Of a stretch of 64,000 nucleotides of DNA, positions 34,175 to 45,400 are shown in pieces. The notes beneath the pieces are model-generated. The model worked only from the letters and a program-made list of their open reading frames with translations, was not told where the DNA came from and did no database searches. The number at the start of each line of letters is the position of its first letter. Within the stretch, counting starts at the first letter, position 1. Where the stretch lies: the NCBI GenBank assembly GCA_031296115.1, contig JARLGI010000019.1, forward strand, positions 124,001-188,000, written 5' to 3'. The DNA comes from Acidobacteriota bacterium (lineage in GTDB: Bacteria > Acidobacteriota > Terriglobia > Terriglobales > Acidobacteriaceae). Made by a program: the position numbers and the translations under genes.

Positions 34175-35890
34175 TCATTCAAACTTAATCTGGTGAATGT
34201 GCTTGCCCTCGGGATCGTACAGGTGCACAGCGCAGGCGATGCACGGGTCGAAAGAGTGGATCGTCCGCAGGATTTCCAGCGGCTGCTCGGGATTCGCCAG
34301 GTGCGTGCCGATCAGGGACGCCTCGTAGGCCGAACGCTGGCCCTTGGGATCGCGCGGCGATGCGTTCCAGGTGCTCGGCACAACCAGTTGGTAGTTGTCG
34401 ATCTTGCCATCCTTGATCTTGATCCAATGTGCCAGGGCGCCACGCGGCGCCTCTGTGAGTCCAACTCCCTGTGCCGTCGCCGGCCAGGTGGAAGGCTCCC
34501 ACCGATCGCGTGTGAAGGTGGAAAGCTCACCCGTCTTTATTTGTGCCATCAGCTCATCGTAGAAGTCCTTCATCCAGTGCGCCACGAGGCGGGTCTCCAG
34601 ACCGCGGGCCGCGGTCCGGCCCAGGGTCGAGAACAGGGCGGTGATCGGCACGCCCAGGCGACCGAGAGCTTCGTTCACCACGTCCTTCACTTCCGTGCTG
34701 CCCTTGGCATAGGAGACCAGCAGACGCGCCAGCGGTCCGACCTCCATCGCGTGGTCTTTCCAGCGTGGCGTTTTCAGCCATGAGTACTTGCCTTCGACAT
34801 TGAGCTGCTCATAGGGGGGCTTGGGTCCCGTGTAGTTGAATTCGGTTTCGCCGTCGAAGGGATGGAGCCCGCTGGCCTCTCCACTGGAATAGGAGTACCA
34901 GGAATGCTCGATATACTCCTTGATCTCTTGCGAGTCACGGCCATTCACCGGATACACTTCGTTCAGGTTGCGATCCAGGATCGCTCCCCGGGCAAACTTG
35001 AAGTAGTCGGGCTGGCCGTAGCCGCGGGTGGGTAGATCGCCGTAGGCGAGGTAGTTTTTCAGGCCGCCGCCAATCGCCGCCCAATCCTTGTAGAAGCCGG
35101 CGATGGCCATCAGGTCGGGTATGTACACCTGTTCGACGAAGGCGATGGCGCCGTTGATCAAGCTTCCGACGTAGTTCAACCGGTCCATGTTGATGGCATT
35201 CACTTCGTCGGTGTTGATCGAGCAGGGCACTCCCCCGACCAGGTAATTCGGGTGCGGATTCTTGCCCCCGAAAATGGTGTGGATCTTGACGATTTCCTTT
35301 TGCCACTCCAGCGCTTCCAGATAATGCGTCACCGCCAGCAGGTTCACTTCCGGCGGCAGCTTGTAGGATGGGTTCCCCCAATAGCCGTTGGCGAAGATAC
35401 CCAATTGCCCGCTGGCCACAAAGGCCTTCAGCTTGTCCTGCACGGCGGCAAAGTATTTCGGCGAACTCTTGGGCCAACTGGAGATGGAGGTGGCGATCTG
35501 CGCGGTCTTCTGCGGGTCGGCCGAAAGCGAACTCACCACGTCCACCCAGTCCAGAGCGTGCAGGTGATAGAAGTGGACGACGTGGTCCTGCACGTACTGC
35601 GTGCAAAACATCAGGTTGCGAATCAACTCAGCATTCTTGGGAACGGAAATCCCCAACGCGTCTTCCACGGTACGGACGCTGGCCAGCGCGTGCACCGTCG
35701 TACAAACGCCGCAGGCGCGCTCGGTAAAAGCCCAGGCATCGCGAGGGTCGCGCCCCTTCAGGATTTTTTCGAAACCACGCACCATGGTGCCGGCGCTGTA
35801 GGCATCCATGATGGTACCGTTTTCTACGACAGCCTCAATCCGAAGGTGCCCCTCGATGCGGGTAATAGGATCAACCACCATCCTTGCCAT
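34175..35890 (-). CDS. hyaB: [NiFe] hydrogenase large subunit (group 1)
   Basis: The 571-residue protein binds the NiFe(CN)2CO site. The N-terminal pair is in RACGVCTTVHALAS and the C-terminal pair in DPCIACAVH; both are complete. Fifteen residues follow the final His (LYDPEGKHIHQIKFE), the extension removed by the maturation protease encoded in the same operon. Other family blocks are DPITRIEGHLRIE and YCTQYVQDHVVHFYHLHALDW-like residues near 90-115. It is exported as a complex with the Tat-signal-bearing small subunit. The start codon follows the small-subunit stop by 30 bp. Confidence 0.96.
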   Translation of the reverse strand: MARMVVDPITRIEGHLRIEAVVENGTIMDAYSAGTMVRGFEKILKGRDPRDAWAFTERACGVCTTVHALASVRTVEDALGISVPKNAELIRNLMFCTQYVQDHVVHFYHLHALDWVDVVSSLSADPQKTAQIATSISSWPKSSPKYFAAVQDKLKAFVASGQLGIFANGYWGNPSYKLPPEVNLLAVTHYLEALEWQKEIVKIHTIFGGKNPHPNYLVGGVPCSINTDEVNAINMDRLNYVGSLINGAIAFVEQVYIPDLMAIAGFYKDWAAIGGGLKNYLAYGDLPTRGYGQPDYFKFARGAILDRNLNEVYPVNGRDSQEIKEYIEHSWYSYSSGEASGLHPFDGETEFNYTGPKPPYEQLNVEGKYSWLKTPRWKDHAMEVGPLARLLVSYAKGSTEVKDVVNEALGRLGVPITALFSTLGRTAARGLETRLVAHWMKDFYDELMAQIKTGELSTFTRDRWEPSTWPATAQGVGLTEAPRGALAHWIKIKDGKIDNYQLVVPSTWNASPRDPKGQRSAYEASLIGTHLANPEQPLEILRTIHSFDPCIACAVHLYDPEGKHIHQIKFE

Positions 35891-35920
35891 GCGATCACCT
35901 CACTGTCAGTCGTGCTGCGC

Positions 35921-37048
35921 TTAGTCTTGTCCTGCGGTTGTTTCTCTGGTCGTGCTGTCGTCCGTGGTCCCCTTGCGCTCTTCTTCAATCAGTTTGTGTT
36001 TGCGGATGTTGGTGGTGACAGCATGGGCCCCCACGCCAATCAGCGCGCCGATACCCAACGTTGTGCCAATCTTGTCAGCCGTGCTTTCGATGCCGAAGCC
36101 GGGGAAGGAGGCCAGGTGCTGGTAGAAGGGCTCGTTGTCCCAGAAACCGGCTTCACTGCAGCCGATGCAGCCGTGTCCCGACTGGATGGGGTAGCTGACC
36201 CCGCCGTTCCACTTGGTCACCGAGCATGCGTTATAGGTGACCGGCCCGCGGCAGCCCATCTTGTAAAGGCAATAACCCTTGCGCGCCTTCTCGTCGTCCC
36301 ACATCTCGACGAACAGGCCAGCGTCGTAGTAGGCGCGCCGGTAGCAGGTGTCATGCACGCGCCGCGAATAGAACTCTTTCGGCCTCCCCTGGTTGTCCAA
36401 CTCCGGCCCGTGGCCGAGCACCAGAACGTGAGTCACGACGCCGGTCATCACGTCGGCAATCGGTGGGCAGCCGGGAACGTTGATGACGGGCTTGTTGATC
36501 AACTCATGGACGGGAGTTGCCCCGGTGGGATTCGGGCTCGCCGCTTGAATGCAACCGTTGGACGCGCAACTGCCCCATGCGATCACCGCCGCCGCATCCT
36601 TTGCGCTCTCCTGCAATATGTCTTCTGCGGTTTTTCCCGCGATGCAGCAGTACACGCCGTCGTTCTTGACCGGGACGGAGCCTTCCACCAGCAGGATGTA
36701 TTGGCCGGGGTATTTCTTGATCGTGTCGTTCAGACATTTCTCGGCTTGGAACCCCGCCGCGGCCTGCAGCGTCTCGGTGTAGTCGAGCGAGATCAGGTCG
36801 AGGAGCACGTCCGCCACGATGGGGTGCGAAGAGCGGATGAACGACTCGCTGCAGCAGGTGCACTCCTGGAAGTGCAGCCAAACCACCGGCGGCCGCGGCT
36901 TCTTCTCGAAGGCTTGCACGACGGCGTTGAGGTGCGAGTTCGCAAGTCCGGCAGCGACCGCAGCGTAGCTGCAAAACTGGAGAAACTCACGCCGCGAGTA
37001 CCCTTTGGACTTCATGATCTGCCAAATGGACGGAGAAGAAGAATTCAT
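35921..37048 (-). CDS. hyaA: [NiFe] hydrogenase small subunit, six-Cys O2-tolerant type
   Basis: The 375-residue preprotein has a Tat signal (YSRREFLQF at residues 17-25) and then the FeS domain. The proximal-cluster ligands read ECTCCSESF (Cys63, 65, 66), WGSCASNGC (Cys161, 166) and VPGCPP (Cys194). Relative to standard enzymes, Cys65 and Cys166 are the two extra cysteines seen at positions 19 and 120 of the mature E. coli Hyd-1 small subunit, the mark of oxygen-tolerant group 1 hydrogenases. Medial/distal cluster residues are in CLYKMGCRGP, NACSVTKWN and GCIGCSEAGFW. A C-terminal hydrophobic anchor (GTTLGIGALIGVGAHAV) and a charged tail complete it. It is the first gene of the operon. Confidence 0.96.
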   Translation of the reverse strand: MNSSSPSIWQIMKSKGYSRREFLQFCSYAAVAAGLANSHLNAVVQAFEKKPRPPVVWLHFQECTCCSESFIRSSHPIVADVLLDLISLDYTETLQAAAGFQAEKCLNDTIKKYPGQYILLVEGSVPVKNDGVYCCIAGKTAEDILQESAKDAAAVIAWGSCASNGCIQAASPNPTGATPVHELINKPVINVPGCPPIADVMTGVVTHVLVLGHGPELDNQGRPKEFYSRRVHDTCYRRAYYDAGLFVEMWDDEKARKGYCLYKMGCRGPVTYNACSVTKWNGGVSYPIQSGHGCIGCSEAGFWDNEPFYQHLASFPGFGIESTADKIGTTLGIGALIGVGAHAVTTNIRKHKLIEEERKGTTDDSTTRETTAGQD

Positions 37049-37450
37049 ATGGCCTCTTTTCTCGGAGCAACGAGTTGCGGGTTCCGAATCTCACGAAGGC
37101 GCTTTTTGGGCGGACCGGATACGCTCTGGGCGCGTACCTTCCCGCCACATCTTGATCCCGGCCTCGTATCAGGCTGGCCGTCCGATGAGGGCGCGTGAGA
37201 ACCGCCGGACAGCGCTCGACAGCGAGGTTGGGCGTCATTGTTACTAGTGCCGTTCACCCAAGTCTGTGACGGCGGTCATAGGGCGATGTGACGGCACCGT
37301 TTCCTGGGCTGTGGTGCGCAAATATTCCGTCCGAGCTCTGAACTCATTGAAAACACGGTCCGGCGTGGCAAAGTTCGCCCCGTTGCATGGCGATTTGAAC
37401 CGCTCAGTTCGGTGGAACCAATCGCTTTGGTGCGACTACAATCCGACACA
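37049..37450. other. Hydrogenase promoter region and left flank of a transposase gene
   Basis: This 402 bp stretch lies between the divergent hydrogenase operon and the DDE transposase. It must contain the hydrogenase promoter and probably the left end of the mobile element. I could not find a matching terminal inverted repeat at the right side, so the element boundary is undefined. A tandem-like GTGACGGC word occurs twice (37265 and 37289 region). No gene is supported. Confidence 0.4.
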
Positions 37451-38689
37451 ATGTTCAGTGGGCTGCAATTCTCCTCCCTCATCCGCGCGGGCTTTGGCGT
37501 CTGTTTGGAGCTCAGCACATTCCAGCGGTCCTCTGTTCGGTCGCGTTCAGGGCTGCTTGCAGAGAACCTGTTCTTACGGAAGCAGTTGGCCTTCTACCAA
37601 GAACGTCAGATCCGACCCAAGCGGTTGACCGATGCCGCTCGCTTCAGCCTTGGCCTCTGGTCCAAGTTCTGTAACTGGAAATCAGCTTTGGTCATCGTCA
37701 ACCCCGAAACGCTGATCGGATGGCATCGGCGAGGATTCAATCTGTTCTGGAAGCTGAAGTCACGTGCCGGACGGCCGAGGCTTCCCAAGAACATTCGCCA
37801 GTTGATTGCTCGGATGGTTGAGGAGAATCCAACGTGGGGGCAAGGTCGGGTGGCTGACGAACTGGCTCTGAATCTGGGGATTCGAGTCTCACCCAGAACT
37901 ATTGGGGCCTACTGGCCGAACCTGCCAGACAGTAGAGGCCCCTCATCACAGCGCTGGAACAGCTTCTTTCGCAATCACACCCGATCGATGCTAGCCTGCG
38001 ATTTCCTAGTCGTGGTGACGGCAGGCCTTCGCCAGTCGTACGTCTTCGTGCTGATGGACATTGGCACGCGGACGATTGTGCGCTGCAATGTCACGGGCCA
38101 TCCGACTGCCGCCTGGACGTTGCAGCAGTTTCGGGAAGTTCTTCCCAGCGAACATGGATACAGGTTCGTAATCCATGACCGCGATTCGATTTTCTCAGCC
38201 AGCCTGGACGAGGAAGTCAAAAGATCCTTCGGCCTCAGAGTCTTGCGAACACCCGTGCGCGCGCCAAAGGCAAATGCCTATTGTGAACGGCTGATAGGTG
38301 CATTGCGCCGCGAGTGTCTGGATTTCATGATCCCGTCTGGCGAGAGACACCTTCGCAGCTTACTGAAAGAATGGGTCGCGCATTACAATCAATCGAGCCC
38401 ACATTCGAGCTTTGATACGGGAATGCCGGAGTCCTCAAACCTGCTGCCGCTCCCAAGTTGTGGCAGACACACGCTGCCAGAGGGCTCGCGAGTTATGGCT
38501 CGCCCGGTGCTGGGTGGGTTGCACCATGAGCATCGACTTGAGAGGTTCCTCAGCGCAAATCCCGTTCCCCCTCCTGCCATACCGGTTCTGGCCGAACGCG
38601 GAGGCACACAGCTCAAAACACCTCGCCCAGTGCTGGTGGTGGATACGCGTGAGCAGAATCCATTCGACTTCTCGCGCTTCGAGGGCTAG
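37451..38689 (+). CDS. DDE integrase-type transposase, reading into ERCC4 sequence
   Basis: From ATG 37451 (MFSGLQFSSL; an upstream GTG at 37412 is also open) the protein matches the integrase-core transposases with LLAENLFLRKQLAFYQER, LIGWHRRGFNLFW and NPTWGQGRVADEL in the N-terminal half. The DDE residues lie in LACDFLVVV, FVIHDRDSIF and NAYCERLIGALRREC. The normal end of the family is near LGGLHHEHRLERF. Here there is no stop: the frame continues another 46 residues into an ERCC4-nuclease N-terminus (VLVVDTREQNPF) and ends at TAG 38687. No clean terminal repeats were found, so it may be a stranded copy. Confidence 0.82.
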   Translation: MFSGLQFSSLIRAGFGVCLELSTFQRSSVRSRSGLLAENLFLRKQLAFYQERQIRPKRLTDAARFSLGLWSKFCNWKSALVIVNPETLIGWHRRGFNLFWKLKSRAGRPRLPKNIRQLIARMVEENPTWGQGRVADELALNLGIRVSPRTIGAYWPNLPDSRGPSSQRWNSFFRNHTRSMLACDFLVVVTAGLRQSYVFVLMDIGTRTIVRCNVTGHPTAAWTLQQFREVLPSEHGYRFVIHDRDSIFSASLDEEVKRSFGLRVLRTPVRAPKANAYCERLIGALRRECLDFMIPSGERHLRSLLKEWVAHYNQSSPHSSFDTGMPESSNLLPLPSCGRHTLPEGSRVMARPVLGGLHHEHRLERFLSANPVPPPAIPVLAERGGTQLKTPRPVLVVDTREQNPFDFSRFEG

Positions 38690-39103
38690 TTTAGCGGAGC
38701 TGAAAGGAGAGCGCTGAAGCTGGGCGACTACTCGATTTCGGGACTTGAGGACGTCTGCGTTGTCGAGCGCAAGGATCTCTCGGATCTGGTGCGCTCCTTC
38801 ACCGTCGAGCGGCCAGTGTTTGTCGCTCGCCTGCGGCAGATGGCCGAGTACCCTCACTGCTTGCTGGTGGTCTCAGCTGCTTTGAGCCAAGTCAAATCGC
38901 CCTATCCTCATTCGGCCGTCAATCCCAACCAGATTACCCAATCGTCGATCGCCGTGCTTGCCGGACTGCGGGTGCCGTTTGTCTGCACGGAGACGCACGA
39001 AATGGGAGAAGAGATTCTCGCCTCGTATCTGTATCAGGTGCACCTCTATCAGTGGCTGGAAGAGAGTGGACTTGGCTCTGCTCTGACCGACAACGGCCTA
39101 TGA
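38549..39103 (+). pseudogene. ERCC4-domain nuclease remnant, start lost and one in-frame TAG
   Basis: The segment encodes an ERCC4 (XPF/Mus81-type) nuclease: VVDTREQNPFDF, then after TAG at 38687-38689 (where Trp is expected) FSGAERRALKLGDYSI, VVERKDLSDLVRSFTVERPVF, and a helical end ESGLGSALTDNGL. The catalytic set (DTREQ and ERKDLSDL) is present. No ATG/GTG with a ribosome-binding site precedes it; the frame merges with the transposase upstream. It is best read as a nuclease gene beheaded by the insertion and then hit by an amber mutation. Read-through of the TAG would give a transposase-nuclease fusion. Confidence 0.75.
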
Positions 39104-39441
39104 TCAGCGCATCGATTCGACTGCCCAAGTTGTCAGTGTTGCCCGATGCAATTTCTGCGCACCACAGGCGAGCGTTGCATCTCGGTACTCAATGACCGCA
39201 AGAAAGGAGCGTCATGGTACACGGAGATAGTGGAACTCCGGAACCAAGTGCAATGGAGTTGTGCGAGGCGTGCGGATTTCTCCGACCTGGTCGAGCAGAA
39301 CAGGACAAGAATCGCCAAGAAATCTCGTTCCCTCGCGAAGGGGAAAGATTCGTTCAGATTCGAATCCCATTACTCGAGGTGCGCTTGCGTGGCGTTCAGG
39401 CAAGGGGCCGAGAGGCTCCCAATGCCGGTCCCGGAGCATCG
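39104..39441. other. Intergenic region between convergent genes
   Basis: This 338 bp region separates the ERCC4 remnant from the end of the glucan synthase gene. Several overlapping open frames of 60-112 codons exist (for example one with CEACGF at about 39252), but none has both a ribosome-binding site and a recognisable pattern. I see nothing I can support here. Confidence 0.35.
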
Positions 39442-42400
39442 CTACCCCAAAACAACGCGGACCTGATGCTCCCCGCGGTCGTCGATGAGCGGAACGTTTG
39501 GGGAATTGGACAGCGGCTTGCCGTCTATTTCAACCAAAATGACACCGCGTGAAACACCGGACGGATTCTCCACCCTGATGTTGTACATGGTGGAGTGATA
39601 ACGAAAACCCATGGAGTAGCTCGGCCAACTTCTCGGGATGCAGGGATCGATTGAGAGCACCGTTCCACGTAGGCGGAAGCCTAGAATCCATTCGATAGCG
39701 CCGCGGTAGAGCCATCCGGACGATCCGCTGTACCAAGTCCATCCACCGCGCCCTACATGCGGAAATTCGGAATAGACATCGCCCGCCGCCACGTACGGCT
39801 CCACCTTATAGCGCTGCATCTTCGCTCGCGAGGCAGTGCGATTGATCGGGTTGAGCATACGAAACAGCTCGCCTGCCTTATCACCGTCGCTGAGCGCCGC
39901 AAATGCCAGGACCGTCCATGCGGCAGCATGGGTATACTGGCCGCCATTTTCACGGATGCCAGGCAGATATCCTTTGATGTACCCCGGGTCCTGGGGTGTC
40001 TGATCAAACGGCGGGGTAAGTACCAACACCAGCCCTTCCGGTAGCCGCACCAGGTGGTGGTCGACTGCGGCCATGGCCCGCGCTCCACGGGCTGGTTCAG
40101 CGGCACCACTGAGGACTCCCCAGGACTGGACAATGGAGTCAATGCGGCACTCCTGGTCTTTGGCCGTACCGAGCGGCGTGCCATCATCGAAGAAGGCTCG
40201 GCGATACCACTCTCCGTCCCAACCTTCGCGCTCGAGAGCGGCTTTCAGCGCGCTGACATGCAGCCGCCACGTTTCGGCGCGCTTGTGCTCACCGCGCGCA
40301 TCCGCAACCTTGGCGAACTCCCAGAGAATCGTGTGCAGGAACCAGCCGAGCCAAACACTCTCGCCCTTGCCCTCCCGGCCTACGCGGTTCATCCCATCGT
40401 TCCAGTCGCCCGTGCCGATCAGCGGAAGACCGTGGCTACCGACAGCGAGGCTTCGGTCCAACGCTCGGGCGCAATGTTCAAAGAGGGTTGCGCTCGTCTC
40501 TGAGACCCGCGGTTGGAAGTACGATTCGAGTTGCCCAGCAGCGAGCGTATCGCCTTCAAGGAACGGGACGACCTCATCGAGCATGGCCAACTCTCCCGTC
40601 ACCTCGATGTAATGGATTACGGCATAAGGCAGCCATAGCAGGTCATCGGAAATGCGCGTCCGAACGCCGCGTCCCGACGGCGGATGCCACCAGTGCTGGA
40701 CATCGCCCTGGATGAATTGGCGCGACGCAGCACGCAATAGATGGGCGCGAGCGACGTCGCGCTTCGCGACGGTGAGCGCCATCACGTCCTGCAATTGATC
40801 GCGGAAACCGTAGGCTCCACTGGTCTGGTAAAAGGCGGCGCGTCCCCATACTCGGCAGGAAAGCGTCTGGTAGAGCAGCCAGCGGTTCACCAGAATGTCC
40901 ATCGACCGGTCAGGCGTTGTGATTTGCACGGTGCCGAGCACGTCGTCCCATTGCCGTGTGACCTCGGCTAAGACCTGGTCGAGGTTCGCTGCGCGATAGC
41001 GATTGATCAATTCGCGGGCCTCTTCGCGGTCTTTTCCCTGGCCCAGCAAAACCACGATTTCGATGCGTTCATCGGGACGCAACTCGAACACCGTCTGCAG
41101 CGCAGCGCATGGGTCAAGACCGGCGCCCACCTTTCCGGAAAGCGGCCCGCTTCTTTGTAGTGCCGCCGGCCGCGCAGTCACGCCGTTGCGGCCCAGGAAC
41201 TCGGTACGGTCGGCCGACCATGAGTTCTGCCGTCCGCAGAGGTCGAGGAAAGCAACTCGCCCGCCGAACTCACCGCCCCATGCGCTGCGGGCAAGTAGCG
41301 CATTCGTTTCCGAATCGAGCTCCGAGACAATGTGCGGAGCAGTACTGCTGCGCGAACTCCCTAGCACCCATTCCGCCGATGTCGTCACGGAGAGGCGACG
41401 AGTTCGCGCTGAACGGTTCTGCAAAACCAAGCGGGAGATTTTGATCGGATCTTGAATCGGGACGTACTGGAGCAGCTCGGAGAGAATTCCTTGCGATCCA
41501 TTCCGGAACCGGCTATAGCCCTGGCCGTGCATTGCTACATAAGTAGAAGCTTCATCGCGAACTGGCAGGGCCGTCGGGCTCCAGACGACACCGGTGTCCT
41601 CATCACGGAGATAGACGGCTTCGCCGGGCGGATCCGTCACGGGATCATTCGACCAGGGAGTGAGTTGATTCTCGCGGCTGTTGCCGGACCAGGTATAGCC
41701 GCAACCGGATTCTGAGGCAAGAAAACCGAACGCGGAATTTGCGATGACATTGATCCACGGAGCCGGCGTGCGCAATCCTTCCCCAAGGACGATAACGTAT
41801 TCCCGGCCCGCTTCGGCGAAGCCACCCAGGCCATTGAAGAATTCCAGCCCCGAGATGTTCAACGGTATGTCGGCATCTTTTCCGGCTCGAGACGGACGAG
41901 GAGCGGGCCGGGTCAAAGCTTCCGAGCGCTGCGACCGGATAACCTGCTCGGCCAACGTGCCGTGCCGGCTGAGTAATACTGCACGGGCCACGGTTTGTAG
42001 CAGCGCACGTTCCTGCGTCGAGATCAGATCTCCCCGAAGGAGAATGACATTGCCGGGGACGCCATCCGACTCCGTAGAGATGCGCTGGTGGTGGGCTCGT
42101 ATGAGATCGTCCAAAGAACCCTGGAGCTCCTGTTCATAAGACGGTGGCTTCTCGTTGATAATCACCACGTCAACCGACAAGCCCTTAATACCCCAATATT
42201 CATGTGCCCTCAACAAGTGCCGGATGATCCCCACATCCTCCGCTTCGTCGATCCTGGCCAGGACGATAGGCAGATCACCGGAAATTCCGTGCGCCCATAG
42301 GGCGGAACGCTCGATCTTGCTTCGGCTCAGGAAATCGGACGACGGTCGCAGCGATGGGTCAGAGTACAGGACGGCATTGGCAAGCCTCTGGAACAAGTGG

Positions 42401-45400
42401 GCTTCGTCAGGAGTGATGCCAAGATGATGAAGTTGAACCTGTGCCTGCGTCCAAGCCGACATGACGGTGCGTTCCCAAGTTCTCGCATCCCGGTATTTGT
42501 CTGCAAGATCAAGCACCTGCTCGCGAGTTGGGGCGACTATCGTTGAAAAGATAACTCGCGCGGTAGTTCCGGGCGGGATCCGAACTACGCGCCTCAGACT
42601 CACCATGGGGTCGAGCACGGGGCCGACGGTATTCGAAAGCGGGCGCCCATCCACGATGGACACGGCGTCGCGAACCTGGTGCCCTCGTCCAAGAAATCGA
42701 ACGCGATCCGTTTCGAATTGCGGGTCCCCGACGGACTCGCCTTCGACCACCGCGACGTGCGCAAGCCAGACCGGCGTCTCCTTTTCGGATTGCCGCCGGC
42801 GGGTGGCCAGCAGCGCTTCTGCGCTGGCTACGAATTCCGTTTCCACAAACAGGTTGGAGAATGCCGGGTGCGCTTCGTCAGCTGCCTGAGGCGCGAGCAC
42901 AAGTTCGGCGTACGAAGTGACCTGAACTTCGCGAGTCCGGGTTCCCAGGTTGGCGATTGAAACGCGACGAACTTCCGCATCGTCTTCTGGCGAAACCACA
43001 ACCTCCAGAGTAGTGACGAGCGACCCGTCACGCCGAATGAACTCGGCTCGATCTTCGGTGAAGCTGGCTTCGTAGCCATCCGGCTCAACCCCCGACGGTT
43101 GATACGCACCCGACCAGGTCTGACCACTCTGCGCATCCCGAAGAAAAATGTAAGATCCCCAGCAGTCCCGGGTGACGTCCTCGCGCCAGCGAGTGACCGC
43201 GAGATTCCGCCATTGGCTAAATCCCGACCCCGCAGTCGTTACCATCACGCCGTAGCGCCCGTTGGAAAGAAGATGCGTGCGTGGAACTATTTCCTGGGGC
43301 GAGGTGAAGCGGCGCACGACCGGCGGAACGAGCTCGCGGACATGCGCCGCTGCAGAGACCTCTTGTGCGCGAGGCCTTGCCACAAGCACATTGCGCGGCG
43401 TCCGCTCCTGAAGCAGCAATTCGGAGGCTTGCACCATCGGTTCGGCGTGGAAGCGGGCTCGCATTGCGCCGTTGTTCAGTGCGTTGGCAAGCGAGACCAG
43501 CGACATCCCCTGATGGTGCGCCATGTACGCGTGAACTACCGCTACATTTTCCCCGTTGGGCAACCGCGCGCTGGTGTAATCCAGCGCTTCGTAGAACCCG
43601 TAAACTCCCTTGCCACCGGCCGCGGCAAGCTGCGCAAAGTTATGTGCCGCCGCGTTTGGGTCAATCATGGCCGCAAGTGCGGTAGCGTACGGCGCAATCA
43701 CCAGATCTTCGCTGAGTCCGCGCTTAAGCCCCAATCCAGGCACGCCGAAGGCCGTGTATTGATAGGTGAAATCCAAGCCCCTCGCGTTGTATGCCGACTC
43801 TGAGATCCCCCAGGGGACGCCACGCTCCGCGCCGTAGTCAATTTGACGACGCACAACCAACTCGTACGTCTGGCTGAGCAAGCTGCCTGTCGGCGAGATC
43901 ATTAGCAGCGCGGGCATTAGGTATTCGAACATCGAACCCGACCAGGATATGAGGCCTGAGCCGTGACCCACTGGCGTGAGTGCCCGCCCCAGGCGAAACC
44001 AGTGGGAGGAAGGAACATCGCCTTTGGCGATCGCAATGAAGCTGGTAAGGCGCGCTTCCGAAGCAAGCAGATCGTAACAGTTGGCGTCCAGCTTGTTGTC
44101 GGCGACGCGGTACCCGATGGAAAACTGCTTGCGCGTGGGATCGAAAAGAAAGCTGAAATCCATCGCATGGAACATGTCCTCAGCCTTCTGCGCGATGGCG
44201 GAGAGACGGCGAGTGAGCGCGATGGCATCTTTCCCTGACTGCAGCAAGGCCCGGGTCAAGGCATCGATGCGCGTCAGGATCTCATGGTTCGCCGAGGAAT
44301 CACTGACCAGGCTCGTTCGCAATAGGGAAAGCGCACGCCGTGCTTCCTCGAATCGTTCCGGAGCATCTGCCAGCGTGGGCACAGACTCAAAAAACGGCTC
44401 AATCGCTACCCATTCGGGTGCCCCCTCCCGAAAAGTTCCCGCCATGGCTGTAATGCCTGTGGAATCCTGGCGCACCCAGGGAACAAGAATCTCCGCGTCC
44501 CGCACATGACTTTCGACGCAGGCCCTGACGGCATCGGCCCAGACACCCAACTCGGAACCCGAAACATCGCCGCGCTCCTGGGTCATGGTCTGAGCAATGT
44601 CAGCTACGGTCAGGGCACGCGCCCTCAATTCGGCGAGACGCGTCGCCCACTCCGCCGCATTTGTTGGCGCAAGCTCCAGCGAGTTGGCCAAGGCGTCAAT
44701 GGCATTGCTGAGCTGTTTCCTGTTAACGGTATTCGTCCGTCGTGTTTCTCCGATTTGGCTCACGGCTTCGCGCAACAGCTCGATTGCGTCTTGCATGCCG
44801 GCAAGCGTGCTCGCTCCGAGTGAGGATCTCTGGATCAACTCCCGGCAGCCGTTCGCCAGGGCCAGCAGATGTCCGGCAAGGTTGCCACTGTCAACGGACG
44901 AGACATATTTGGGGTTCAGGGGGCGAAGATCGCGAGTGTCGTACCAGTTATAGAAGTGCCCTCGAACTAATTGCAGTTGGCTCATTGTGCCGAGTGTGGC
45001 TTGCAGCCGGTCAGCTGCGTCGAGCGTGCCCAGGTACCCCAGATCGTGCGCCACCAGGGTGGACAGCAGATACAACCCGATATTCGTTGGCGACGTTCGA
45101 TGGGCAACGACTGGTTTCGGTTCTTCCTGAAAGTTGTCGGGAGGCAATGCATGGTCGGTTGAAGTGATGAAAGTCTCAAAGAAACTCCAGGTTCGGCGCG
45201 AAATCAAGCGGAGCACCCGGGCATTCACCGCGGAAAGCGGCTCGGCACCGGTGCGCCGGGGAGGAAGACTGATCTGCCATGCCACCGCAGGAGCGGCAAT
45301 CCAGAGAGCGATGAACGGAAGCAGAACGCCCCAGCCATGGTGACCCCAAACGGCGACAACCGCCAGCGCCGCCAGCGCAAACAGCACGCCGCCAGCCATG

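Noticed and set aside
18271-38689. Reassignment of TAG to Trp, since several TAG codons stand at Trp positions
   Set aside because: Intact genes in the window use TAG as a normal stop (for example tldD ending at 12766 and the small gene ending at 13194), and the affected loci also carry frameshifts, deletions or lost starts. Pseudogene decay explains all cases.
39146-39552. Overlapping short open frames between the ERCC4 remnant and the glucan synthase
   Set aside because: Several frames of similar length compete, none has a good start and a conserved motif, and some overlap the end of the glucan synthase gene.
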